Shown: positions 1-6,104 of the stretch, piece after piece
How the letters are laid out: each line of letters opens with the position of its first letter
Position numbering within the stretch: position 1 is the first letter of the stretch
NCBI GenBank assembly: GCA_027592105.1
Contig: JAQCLA010000082.1
Span: 1-9,676 of the forward strand
Source of the DNA: Pseudomonadota bacterium
GTDB lineage: Bacteria; Pseudomonadota; Alphaproteobacteria; Rhodobacterales; Rhodobacteraceae
Direction of reading: 5' to 3'
DNA: 9,676 nt
Notes under the pieces: model-generated
Databases searched by the model: none
Told to the model about the DNA's origin: nothing
Seen by the model: only the letters and a program-made list of their open reading frames with translations
Made by a program: the position numbers and the translations under genes

Positions 1-2
1 GG

Positions 3-22
3 TCGTGGCCGCAAGGCCACGA
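3..22. other. GCAA-capped perfect hairpin at the left edge
   Basis: TCGTGGCC at 3-10 and GGCCACGA at 15-22 are perfectly complementary and flank a GCAA loop, giving an 8-bp GC-rich stem. On the plus strand no T-run follows. On the minus strand the next bases lie outside the window, so it could be an intrinsic terminator for leftward transcription coming out of rnpB. It could equally lie inside a gene continuing to the left. Only the stem itself is certain. Confidence 0.35.
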
Positions 23-112
23 AGCCCCGTCACAGACCGTGATCCTCCCGTCATGACCAACAGGGGGAACGGATATGGCCTGCGATGCAAGCGGTGAATG
101 AACCGAAAAACA

Positions 113-510
113 GGATGCGCGGAGGGCCTGTAAGCCGGATTTTGTCCAAGAGGTTGCCCCCTCTGGATGACCATTCCTCTGGACGCGTGGTTACCCGCGC
201 GCCTCAAGCTGCCAACCCGGATGTCTGGGGCAAAAGCCAAACCCCGGGGTTGCCCCCGCGACATCCCTATTTGGCATTGCTCCCGGTGGGGCTTGCCGTG
301 CCGCTCCGGTTACCCGTCGCGCGGTGGGCTCTTACCCCACCGTTTCACCCTTACCCAAGCATCCGCGAGCGGGCGCATGGGCGGTTTCATTTCTGTGGCG
401 CTTTCCGTCGGATCGCTCCGCCCGGGCGTTACCCGGCACCGTGGCCTTGTGGAGTCCGGACTTTCCTCGAACGGTTGCCCGCCCGCGGCCATCCAGCCCT
501 CCGCGCATCC
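113..510 (-). ncRNA. rnpB: RNase P RNA (bacterial type A)
   Basis: This is the catalytic RNA of ribonuclease P, which removes 5' leaders from pre-tRNA together with the RnpA protein. On the minus strand the family's hallmark blocks appear in order. Near the 5' end is GAGGAAAGTCCGGACTCCAC (449-468). In the middle are the GGTGAAACGGTGGGGTAAGA region and the paired GCGGTGGG/CCCACCGC arms (about 321-350). Near the 3' end is ACAAAATCCGGCTTA (131-145). The ends are set by helix P1: GGATGCGCGGAGGGC (510-496) pairs perfectly over 15 bp with GCCCTCCGCGCATCC (127-113). The length of about 398 nt is normal for type A. The 5' end is only 5 nt from the stop codon of the upstream amidase gene. A TGTTTTTC run follows the 3' P1 arm directly. 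The true ends may differ by a few bases, but the identity is secure. Confidence 0.96.
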
Positions 511-512
511 CT

Positions 513-541
513 CAGCTACGCGTGGGCGGCGCCGGGTTCAA
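513..541 (-). promoter_or_regulatory. Candidate rnpB promoter inside the amidase gene
   Basis: On the minus strand TTGAAC (541-536) is followed after exactly 17 nt by TAGCTG (518-513), which would start transcription near 506-510, where RNase P RNA begins. The -35 box is good and the -10 box is weak. The -10 box includes the amidase TAG stop codon and the spacer lies in its last codons. The elements are visible; their use is inferred from position and from the need of a stable RNA for its own promoter. Confidence 0.4.
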
Positions 542-1202
542 GCCCTGACGCGCTGCTTGCCTTGGCGGCCATCTCGGCCATGATCGCGCAATCGCGCCCA
601 TCAAGTGGCCCCGCTGCCCCGTGGCGAAAGCGCAGCCGCACAGCCCTGAGCAGCAGCGCATCGTCCAGATTGGGAAAGCCATAGGCCAATGCATCGGTCC
701 GGAACCGCGCGGCATCGCGCGGTGATGCAGCTTGGCTACCAGGCCAAAGCGCCAATCCCTGCCGCGCCAGCCTTTGCCAATCAAAGCGTGGGCCGGGGTC
801 GATCTTGCGCCCCGGTGCCATGCAGGAATGCCCGATCACGCCATGCGGCGCGATGGCCCAACGCGCCATGATCTCCGGCAAAAGCCCCTCCAGCGCATCC
901 ATCAGCGGTGCGGCAAAGGGCGCGGCGCCATCATTATCAAGCTCGATCCCGATGGAGCGGGAATTCACATCGCCCCGGCCCGCCCATTCGCCCGCACCTG
1001 CATGCCAAGCGCGCAACGCCTCATCGACCAGCGCGACCACCTGCCCATCGCGGCGGATCAGGTAATGGGCTGAGACCTCGCGCGCGGGATTACACAGCGC
1101 GCGCAGCGCGGCGGCGCAATCGGCCATGGCCGTGTAGTGGATCACAACCAATTCCGGCTTGAGCCCATCGCGGCGGGGGCCGGAATTGGGCGATAGGGTC
1201 AA
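516..1202 (-). CDS. N-acetylmuramoyl-L-alanine amidase (AmpD/AmiD-like, Amidase_2) with C-terminal peptidoglycan-binding-like segment
   Basis: This zinc amidase is predicted to cleave the bond between N-acetylmuramic acid and L-alanine in murein or its fragments. With the TTG start (228 aa) the Amidase_2 landmarks are VIHYT with zinc ligand His22, SAHYLI, WHAG, NSRSIGIEL with the likely catalytic Glu87, and GHSCMAPGRKIDPGP with His125, Lys133 and Asp135. Residues about 165-212 resemble the small helical peptidoglycan-binding domain of AmiD-type enzymes. No signal peptide is visible. The TTG at 1202 overlaps the TGA of the lipoprotein gene upstream (TTGA) and gives an N-terminus MTLSPNSGPRRDG that fits the family. 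An ATG at 1247 would add 15 residues deep inside the upstream gene and looks less likely. The stop lies 5 nt before rnpB. The gene is probably cotranscribed with the lipoprotein and gatCA. Function is confident; cellular location (cytosolic recycling or envelope) is not. Confidence 0.9.
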   Translation of the reverse strand: MTLSPNSGPRRDGLKPELVVIHYTAMADCAAALRALCNPAREVSAHYLIRRDGQVVALVDEALRAWHAGAGEWAGRGDVNSRSIGIELDNDGAAPFAAPLMDALEGLLPEIMARWAIAPHGVIGHSCMAPGRKIDPGPRFDWQRLARQGLALWPGSQAASPRDAARFRTDALAYGFPNLDDALLLRAVRLRFRHGAAGPLDGRDCAIMAEMAAKASSASGLEPGAAHA

Positions 1203-2083
1203 TTTCGCGCGGCCGCTGCGGCCGAGCGATAGACGCTCGGGTTCCAATCACAGGCAAAGCCATCCCCATCTGGATCGAGCCCTTGGCGGTCGCGGCCCGG
1301 GCCGCCATTTTGCAAAAACCATTCCTGCGCCAAATCGGCCGAGCGAAAGGCCATGCAGCTGCGCTGATGGCGCGCGGCGCTGATCGGGCGGCGGGTATGG
1401 CGGCGCTCGCCCACGCCATGGGTGGTGGACAGCGCATAATCGATGATGTTGGGGCCGATATCGGCGGGGCGCTCGGGGATCGCGGTGGGCGCGATTACCA
1501 CGCGTTCGGCCTGCATACGTGCCAGACGCTCGGCGTCGCTTTCGATGGTTTCGCGCTCGGCCACAGCGTCGAAATCCTGTTCATCGGAAATCCGCGCCAC
1601 ACCAGCGCGGGTCAAGGGCGGCGGTGTGATCTGCGGCACAGCTGTGCTTGGCTGCGCCTCGGCGGCGGCGATCGCGGCGGCGGCGATGCGGGTCACATCT
1701 GTCTGAGGTTGGGCCTGCGCCTGTGCCTCCGGCGCAACGGGCGGGGCAGGGGGTGGCGGTGGCGGCCTGCGGGCGATGATCGCGGCCTGTGGTGCGGCGG
1801 TGATCGGCTGTGTTGCCGGGGGTGGGTTGAGCCTTGCGGTTTGCGCAAGCGGCGGCAAGGCGGCGGTCACGGGAGGCAGCGGTGGGCGCACCGTGCTGGG
1901 TTGCGGAGCGGGCGCGGGTTGCACCACGGCGTCACCGCGCAACATCGCGCGCCTTGCTTGCCATTGTTGATAATCCTGAAAGCCCACGCCGCTTGCCACA
2001 TCATTTGGTGGGGTCGCGTTGCACGCCGCAACGGCGAACACACACAGAAAAAGGGCAACTGCGCCCTGCGGAAAACCAGCCAT
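1199..2083 (-). CDS. Proline/alanine-rich lipoprotein with C-terminal excalibur calcium-binding domain
   Basis: The protein has 294 aa. The N-terminus is a lipoprotein signal: a hydrophobic run (residues 8-20) ending in the lipobox VAAC, with Cys21 as the predicted lipidated residue. Residues 50-160 are a long Pro/Ala/Gln-rich low-complexity region with a PPPPPPAPP tract (108-116), probably an extended linker across the periplasm. Residues 165-225 are more charged. Residues 243-281 match the excalibur domain: a cysteine (243), AFRSADLAQEWFLQNGGP, and DPDGDGFAC (270-278), which resembles an EF-hand calcium loop closed by the second conserved cysteine. No enzymatic activity is implied. It follows gatA after 33 nt, with a modest GAGG ribosome-binding site, and overlaps the amidase start. 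The pairing of an envelope lipoprotein with a murein amidase suggests a shared role at the cell wall; that is inference. Confidence 0.85.
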   Translation of the reverse strand: MAGFPQGAVALFLCVFAVAACNATPPNDVASGVGFQDYQQWQARRAMLRGDAVVQPAPAPQPSTVRPPLPPVTAALPPLAQTARLNPPPATQPITAAPQAAIIARRPPPPPPAPPVAPEAQAQAQPQTDVTRIAAAAIAAAEAQPSTAVPQITPPPLTRAGVARISDEQDFDAVAERETIESDAERLARMQAERVVIAPTAIPERPADIGPNIIDYALSTTHGVGERRHTRRPISAARHQRSCMAFRSADLAQEWFLQNGGPGRDRQGLDPDGDGFACDWNPSVYRSAAAAARN

Positions 2084-2116
2084 GTACCTGCCTCGGAGTT
2101 TATCGTTTCCGAAACA

Positions 2117-3601
2117 CTACCACCATTTCGCGGGTTTCGCCACAAAACCAGCAGCCTGTTCCAGCGCATAGCCGATATTGAGCAATTCGCCCTCTTCCCA
2201 GGGTTTGCCGATCAGCTGCAGACCCAGCGGCAGGCCTTGCGCATCCAACCCTGTCGGCACCGCAAGTCCGGGCAGCCCGGCAAGGTTCACGGTCACGGTG
2301 AACACATCGTTGAGATACATCTCGACCGGATCGGCGTGCTTCTTGCCCAATTCAAACGCGGCCGAAGGGGTGGCGGGCGTCAGGATCGCGTCGACACCGG
2401 CGGCGAAGGCCTCTTCGAAGTCGCGCTTGATCAGCGTGCGGACCTTGCGGGCGCGGTTGTAATAGGCGTCGTAATAGCCCGCCGACAACACATAGGTGCC
2501 GACCATGACGCGGCGGCGCACCTCGGCCCCGAAACCTTCGGCGCGGGTTTTCTCATACATTTCAGTGATGCCGTCACCCGGTGCCATTTTGGCGCGGTAG
2601 CCGTAGCGCACCCCGTCATAGCGCGCGAGGTTCGACGATGCCTCGGCCGGCGCGATGACGTAATAGGTGGGCAGCGCGTATTTCGTATGCGGCAAGCTGA
2701 TGTCGCGGATCACGGCACCTGCATCGGCCAGCATCTCGCGGCCGCGCGCCCAAAGCGCCTCGATCTCGGTGGGCATGCCATCCATGCGATATTCGCGCGG
2801 AATGCCGATGACGCGGCCACGGATATCGCCGGTCAGCATCGCTTCGAAATCAGGCACGGGCAGGTCTGCGCTGGTGCTGTCCTTAGGGTCATGGCCCATC
2901 ATGGCCGCCCCCATGATCGCGGCGTCACGCACCGTCTTGGTCATTGGACCCGCTTGGTCGAGCGATGAGGCAAAGGCCACGATGCCCCAGCGCGAGCAGC
3001 GCCCATAGGTGGGCTTGAGCCCAACCGTGCCGGTGAAAGCCGCAGGCTGGCGGATCGAGCCGCCGGTATCAGTGCCAGTGGCTGCAAGGCACAGATCGGC
3101 CGCGACAGCGGCGGCCGAGCCGCCCGAGGAGCCGCCGGGCGTCAGCGCAGCGTCGCTATTGCCCGCACGCCAAGGGTTCACGGCATTGCCATAGACGCTG
3201 GTCTCGTTGGACGAGCCCATGGCGAATTCATCCATGTTCAGCTTGCCCAGCATCACCGCGCCTGCGTCGCGCAACTGGCCCGAAACGGTCGATTCGTATT
3301 GCGGGCGGAACCCTTCGAGAATTTTCGACGCGGCCTGTGACGCCACACCCTCGGTGCAGAACAGATCCTTGATGCCGACGGGGATGCCGCACATGTCGGG
3401 CGCATCGCCTGCCTTGATCCGCTGATCGGCGGCGGCGGCGCGCTCCAGCGCGATCTCGGGCGTCTTGTGGACGAAAGCGCCCAGCGCATCGGCCGCATCG
3501 ATGGCGCCAAGGCAGGCTTCGGTCAAGGCGACCGATGTCGTCTCGCCCCGGCGCAGCGCGTCGCGGGCTTGGGCGATGGTGAGTTTGGTCAGATCGGACA
3601 T
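2117..3601 (-). CDS. gatA: Asp-tRNA(Asn)/Glu-tRNA(Gln) amidotransferase subunit A
   Basis: GatA is the glutaminase subunit of the GatCAB amidotransferase. It releases ammonia from glutamine, and GatB uses it to convert Glu-tRNA(Gln) or Asp-tRNA(Asn) to Gln-tRNA or Asn-tRNA. The 494-aa protein is full length and shows the amidase-signature triad: Lys78 in GIPVGIKDLF, the cis-Ser158 in TPGGSSGGSAAAVA, and the nucleophile Ser182 in GTDTGGSIRQPA. The spacing matches the known Lys-Ser-Ser arrangement. The ATG at 3601 (MSDLTKL) is chosen because GGAG sits 5 nt upstream. A GTG at 3607 would add two residues and overlap the gatC TGA as GTGA. gatC is immediately upstream; gatB is not in this window. 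The gene ends in AKWW and the lipoprotein gene follows after 33 nt without an obvious terminator. Confidence 0.97.
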   Translation of the reverse strand: MSDLTKLTIAQARDALRRGETTSVALTEACLGAIDAADALGAFVHKTPEIALERAAAADQRIKAGDAPDMCGIPVGIKDLFCTEGVASQAASKILEGFRPQYESTVSGQLRDAGAVMLGKLNMDEFAMGSSNETSVYGNAVNPWRAGNSDAALTPGGSSGGSAAAVAADLCLAATGTDTGGSIRQPAAFTGTVGLKPTYGRCSRWGIVAFASSLDQAGPMTKTVRDAAIMGAAMMGHDPKDSTSADLPVPDFEAMLTGDIRGRVIGIPREYRMDGMPTEIEALWARGREMLADAGAVIRDISLPHTKYALPTYYVIAPAEASSNLARYDGVRYGYRAKMAPGDGITEMYEKTRAEGFGAEVRRRVMVGTYVLSAGYYDAYYNRARKVRTLIKRDFEEAFAAGVDAILTPATPSAAFELGKKHADPVEMYLNDVFTVTVNLAGLPGLAVPTGLDAQGLPLGLQLIGKPWEEGELLNIGYALEQAAGFVAKPAKWW

Positions 3602-3603
3602 GG

Positions 3604-3891
3604 TCACTCCACCACCTTGGGAACGGCGAAAAAGCCCTCGCGCGCATCGGGCGCGTTGGCCAGCACGCGGGCCTGTTGGTTGCCATCGCTCACCACATCG
3701 GCGCGGCGGCGCAATTGCATCGGCGTGACGCTGACCATCGGCTCCACAGCGCTGACATCGAGTTCTTGCAACTGCTCGATAAAGCCGAGGATCGCGTTGA
3801 ATTCATCCGCAAGCGCGGGCAGATCGGCCTCTTCCACGCGGATGCGGGCGAGTTTGGCGACCTTGGCGGCTGTGGCGCGGTCAATGGACAT
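3604..3891 (-). CDS. gatC: Asp-tRNA(Asn)/Glu-tRNA(Gln) amidotransferase subunit C
   Basis: GatC is the small subunit that wraps around GatA and stabilises its contact with GatB in the tRNA-dependent amidotransferase. The 95-aa product has the family pattern: MSIDRATAAKVAKLARI at the N-terminus, LADEFNAILGFIEQLQELDVSAVEPM in the middle, and a C-terminal segment ending in FFAVPKVVE, where the FxVPKV(V/I) motif is characteristic. The ATG at 3891 is preceded by a strong GAGGAGG (3907-3901) at 9 nt. A longer frame upstream to 3951 has no support. The stop is 2 nt from the gatA ATG, so translational coupling is likely. This is the first gene of the leftward chain gatC-gatA-lipoprotein-amidase. Confidence 0.95.
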   Translation of the reverse strand: MSIDRATAAKVAKLARIRVEEADLPALADEFNAILGFIEQLQELDVSAVEPMVSVTPMQLRRRADVVSDGNQQARVLANAPDAREGFFAVPKVVE

Positions 3892-3923
3892 TTTGTGAGC
3901 CTCCTCGACGGGAACAAGGCGCG

Positions 3924-3952
3924 GTTTAGCGGCGTGATGCGCGGCCCGCAAG
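3924..3952 (-). promoter_or_regulatory. Candidate promoter of the gatCA operon
   Basis: On the minus strand TTGCGG (3952-3947), a 17-nt spacer and TAAACC (3929-3924) resemble the weak sigma-70 promoters of high-GC alphaproteobacteria. Transcription would start near 3917, leaving a leader of about 25 nt that carries the GAGGAGG ribosome-binding site. Each box matches only 3 of 6 consensus bases. The divergent position favours it. Confidence 0.3.
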
Positions 3953-3967
3953 CCGATCCAGTCTTTC

Positions 3968-3992
3968 CCCTGTCATGGCAGCGGACTATCCT
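3968..3992 (+). promoter_or_regulatory. Candidate promoter of the UPF0173 hydrolase gene
   Basis: TATCCT at 3987-3992 is a fair -10 box (4 of 6) and would place the start near 3999, about 27 nt before the ATG. The -35 side (around 3963-3970, a CTTTCC-like stretch) is poor. Weak evidence, listed because a plus-strand promoter must lie in this 134-nt divergent region. Confidence 0.2.
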
Positions 3993-4025
3993 TTGGCCAA
4001 CAGGGTTTTGAATGGAGTGCGCGCG

Positions 4026-4724
4026 ATGAAATATACATGGTTGGGGCATGCCAGTGTGCGTCTTGAGATCGGCGATCAGGTTTTGCTCATCGACCCTTGG
4101 GAAAAGGGTAACCCGATGTTTCCTCAGGCCCAGCGCGACGCGATGTTTGCAGGCGCGACGGCGATCTTGATTACGCATGGGCATTTCGACCATATTGCCG
4201 GTCTCGGCGATCTGGCGCGTGAGTTGCAGGTGCCCGTCTATGGCATGGTCGAGTTGATGAGCTGGCTGGCCGCGACCGAAGCAGGCATCGCCACCACCGG
4301 CTTCAACAAGGGCGGCACGGTGCGCTTGGGCGATGCGGCCGTCACCATGGTGCATGCGGTGCATTCATCCTCGGTCGGCCGCGATGGGCCGCCCATCTAC
4401 GCGGGCGAGCCTGCAGGCTACATGATCGAAGGCGAGGGGCGGGCCGTCTATGTCTCGGGTGATACCGATGTCATGGCCGATATGAAGATCTGGGATGATT
4501 TGCACAGCCCCGATGTCGGTATCCTATGTGCCGGTGGGCATTACACGATGGATATGAAGCGCGCGGCCTATGCGGCCACAAAGCTGTTCCGCTTCAAAAC
4601 GGTGATCCCTTACCACTACAAAACCTTTCCGCTGCTCGAGCAATCGGCCGATACGCTGAAGGCGGCGGTGATGCCCGGGGTGCGCGTGCTCGACCCCGAT
4701 CCCGGTGTTACGGTCGAGGTCTGA
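4026..4724 (+). CDS. UPF0173-type metal-dependent hydrolase (metallo-beta-lactamase fold)
   Basis: The 232-aa protein has the metallo-beta-lactamase fold of the UPF0173/UlaG-like group; the natural substrate of UPF0173 members is generally unknown. Metal-ligand motifs appear in order: THGHFDH (His51, His53, Asp55, His56), a His in VHAVHSSS (His113), the bridging Asp146 in VSGDTD, and His197 in PYHYKTFP. GGHYTM (His172) is also typical of the group. The N-terminus MKYTWLGHASVRLE is the standard family start. The ATG at 4026 has GGAG 8 nt upstream; an ATG at 3975 would add 17 unlikely residues. No signal peptide is visible, so it is cytoplasmic. It stands alone on the plus strand, divergent from gatC and convergent with rpmG. 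No neighbour gives a clue to its substrate, and a specific activity such as beta-lactamase should not be assumed. Confidence 0.92.
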   Translation: MKYTWLGHASVRLEIGDQVLLIDPWEKGNPMFPQAQRDAMFAGATAILITHGHFDHIAGLGDLARELQVPVYGMVELMSWLAATEAGIATTGFNKGGTVRLGDAAVTMVHAVHSSSVGRDGPPIYAGEPAGYMIEGEGRAVYVSGDTDVMADMKIWDDLHSPDVGILCAGGHYTMDMKRAAYAATKLFRFKTVIPYHYKTFPLLEQSADTLKAAVMPGVRVLDPDPGVTVEV

Positions 4725-4746
4725 GGGGACCAAGCCCTGATTTTTT
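4724..4746 (+). terminator. Weak intrinsic terminator after the UPF0173 gene
   Basis: AGGG (4724-4727) and CCCT (4735-4738) form a 4-bp stem followed by GA and six T (4741-4746). The stem is short, so efficiency is doubtful. It begins at the last base of the stop codon, and no better candidate with a T-run exists on this strand before rpmG. Confidence 0.35.
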
Positions 4747-4790
4747 GCGCGCAATCCTAGGCTTTCCCGCCAAGGTTCCAAATTCTGTCG

Positions 4791-4831
4791 CAAAACGAAA
4801 AAGGCCGCGCGGGTTGCCCTACGCGGCCTTT
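4791..4831 (-). terminator. Intrinsic terminator of rpmG
   Basis: On the minus strand AAAGGCCGCG (4831-4822) pairs with CGCGGCCTTT (4809-4800), a perfect 10-bp stem. A further GGG-CAA-CCC pairing lies within the loop. The stem runs into TTTTTCGTTTT. On the plus strand only three T follow, so it acts mainly leftward for rpmG. Confidence 0.85.
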
Positions 4832-4851
4832 CATCCAGCGGTGGCGGCATA

Positions 4852-5019
4852 TTACTTGATCTTGCCTTCCTTGTATTCGACATGCTTGCGCACGACCGGG
4901 TCGTATTTCCGAACGGTCATCTTCTCGGTCATCGTGCGCGCGTTTTTCTTGGTCACGTAGAAATGGCCCGTCCCGGCAGACGAGTTCAGGCGGATCTTGA
5001 TGGTTGTCGGCTTCGCCAT
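4852..5019 (-). CDS. rpmG: 50S ribosomal protein L33
   Basis: L33 is a small protein of the large ribosomal subunit near the E site. The 55-aa product begins MAKPTTIKIRLNSSAGTGHF and ends VRKHVEYKEGKIK; GTGHFYVTKKNARTM and KYDPVVRKHV are diagnostic. The two CxxC zinc motifs of C+ paralogs are absent, so this is the zinc-independent C- form. The ATG at 5019 has AGGAG (5032-5028) 8 nt upstream. The gene is flanked by its own promoter (5091-5118) and a strong terminator, so it appears monocistronic, unlike the rpmB-rpmG arrangement of enterobacteria. It converges with the UPF0173 gene on its left. Confidence 0.97.
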   Translation of the reverse strand: MAKPTTIKIRLNSSAGTGHFYVTKKNARTMTEKMTVRKYDPVVRKHVEYKEGKIK

Positions 5020-5048
5020 GGGTCGGGCTCCTGCGGTCTATACGGGCC

Positions 5049-5068
5049 GCGCGGGCATGTGCCTGCGC
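5049..5068 (-). other. Hairpin in the rpmG leader
   Basis: The 20-nt imperfect palindrome reads on the minus strand GCGCAGGC-ACAT-GCCCGCGC: four GC-rich pairs, one A-C mismatch, then three pairs around a 4-nt loop. It sits between the predicted transcription start (about 5084) and the ribosome-binding site, so it would be in the 5' UTR of rpmG mRNA. A regulatory role is conjecture. Confidence 0.3.
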
Positions 5069-5090
5069 GAAAACATCTCTGAGACTGCGC

Positions 5091-5118
5091 CTTTTACTTG
5101 GCCGCAAGCGCGAGTCAA
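5091..5118 (-). promoter_or_regulatory. Promoter of rpmG
   Basis: On the minus strand TTGACT (5118-5113), a 16-nt spacer and TAAAAG (5096-5091) form a good sigma-70 promoter. Five of six -35 bases match, as expected for a ribosomal protein gene. Predicted start is near 5084, giving a leader of about 65 nt. Confidence 0.6.
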
Positions 5119-5167
5119 CACCCCAATTCGGTGAAGGCGCTATGGGCGCGGCGTCGCAGCCTCCATG

Positions 5168-5194
5168 AAAAAGGGCCGGGGGTTGCCCCGGCCC
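5168..5194 (-). terminator. Intrinsic terminator of the Bax-inhibitor-1 family gene
   Basis: On the minus strand GGGCCGGGG (5194-5186), loop CAAC, and CCCCGGCCC (5181-5173) form a perfect 9-bp GC stem followed by TTTTT (5172-5168). It begins 24 nt after the TAA stop of the gene. This is a textbook terminator. Confidence 0.9.
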
Positions 5195-5218
5195 TCAGGT
5201 TTAGCGCCAAAGTGGCGT

Positions 5219-6004
5219 TTATTCTTGTTGTTGTCCCATGAACATCAGCAAGAACTGGAACATGTTCAGGAAGGAGATATAGAGGCTCAGCGCGCCATCG
5301 ATGGCGGCTTTGTCCAACCACTCCTGATCACCATGTACCGCATGCGCGATGTAGGTCGTCTTGATTTCTTGCGTGTAGAAGGCGGTCAGCCCCGCGAAGA
5401 TCAGCACACCCAGCGCCGAGATTGCGAACATCATCGCAGGCGACTGTAGGAAGATGTTGATGATCATCGCCACGACCAGCCCGATCACACCCATGATCAA
5501 GAAGCTGCCCATGCCCGACAAGCTGCGCTTGGTCGTGTAGCCCCAAAGGCTGAGGCTGGCGAAGGCGATGGCCGTGACGAGGAAGGTCTGCACGATCGAG
5601 AACGAGGTGAAGACCAGAAAGATCGAGCTCATCGACACGCCCATCAGGGCTGCGAAGGCGAAGAAGCCAAGGCTGACAGCCGCCGCCGAAGCGCGGCGCA
5701 TCAACGCGCCCCAGCCGAACAGGATGAAGGCTAAGGGTGCGAACATCACCACCCAGCGCAGCGGCGTGGCATAAAGCGCCTCGCCCAGCCCAGTCAGATA
5801 CTGACCGTCGCGCAGCGCCATGGTCGCCCCGGTCGGGTCATTGGTCACGGCCAGATCTGCGATCGCCCAAGCGGCGGCCGCGGTGATCAACATGCCACCG
5901 GACATGGTGGCGTAGACTTTGTTCATGTGGGCGCGCAGGCCCGCGTCGATCTGGGCTGCGTCGGTGGCGGATACGCCGGCCCGGATCGTCTGATAGTCAG
6001 CCAT
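5219..6004 (-). CDS. Bax inhibitor-1/YccA (UPF0005) family membrane protein
   Basis: This is a 261-aa polytopic inner-membrane protein of the TMBIM/BI-1 superfamily. Bacterial members are linked to membrane quality control (YccA interacts with FtsH) or calcium leak (BsYetJ); the exact role here is unknown. Hydrophobic segments lie at about 34-53, 83-101, 107-124, 126-155 (possibly two), 166-187, 191-209 and 237-256, the usual seven or so. The C-terminal signature is clear: TAFYTQEIKTTY after the sixth segment, then DGALSLYISFLNMFQFLLMFMG with the conserved acidic residue. The N-terminus, about 25 residues, is cytosolic. The ATG at 6004 has a perfect AGGAGG (6015-6010) at 5 nt, so strong translation is expected. 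It is a single-gene unit with its own promoter candidate and a strong terminator. Confidence 0.94.
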   Translation of the reverse strand: MADYQTIRAGVSATDAAQIDAGLRAHMNKVYATMSGGMLITAAAAWAIADLAVTNDPTGATMALRDGQYLTGLGEALYATPLRWVVMFAPLAFILFGWGALMRRASAAAVSLGFFAFAALMGVSMSSIFLVFTSFSIVQTFLVTAIAFASLSLWGYTTKRSLSGMGSFLIMGVIGLVVAMIINIFLQSPAMMFAISALGVLIFAGLTAFYTQEIKTTYIAHAVHGDQEWLDKAAIDGALSLYISFLNMFQFLLMFMGQQQE

Positions 6005-6075
6005 GTATTCCTCCTAAAAAAATCAAGCGGCGGAACCGTTGCGCATCATTCGCGCAGGCCCGGGCCTTAGCAGTG

Positions 6076-6104
6076 AATATTGGCGAGTTGTTTGCGTATT
6101 TCAA
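6076..6104 (-). promoter_or_regulatory. Candidate promoter of the Bax-inhibitor-1 family gene
   Basis: On the minus strand TTGAAA (6104-6099), a 17-nt spacer and AATATT (6081-6076) give 5 of 6 and 4 of 6 consensus matches with ideal spacing. The start would be near 6069, about 65 nt before the ATG. The region is more AT-rich than its surroundings. No clear terminator for the RTX/Hint gene upstream was found between 6105 and 6214. Confidence 0.45.

Noticed and set aside
1..54. Possible start of a minus-strand gene leaving the window (ATG at 54 or GTG at 33, MTGLRGLAATT...)
   Set aside because: There is a GGGAGG about 10 nt before the GTG, but only 11-18 codons are visible, and the same bases form a strong hairpin. 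Sequence left of position 1 is needed.
85..684. 199-codon open frame on the plus strand and other frames over 113-510
   Set aside because: They lie antisense to RNase P RNA and to the end of the amidase gene. The composition is Pro/Arg/Ser-rich with no motif.
2105..2115. Small dyad GTTTC-C-GAAAC between gatA and the lipoprotein gene
   Set aside because: Too short for a terminator, no T-run, and such an 11-nt dyad is likely by chance; read-through from gatA seems expected.
1283..2968. 561-codon open frame on the plus strand
   Set aside because: It runs antisense through the lipoprotein gene and much of gatA, both of which have clear family motifs. Its product is Arg/Gly/His-rich with no recognisable domain, a typical shadow of GC-rich third positions.
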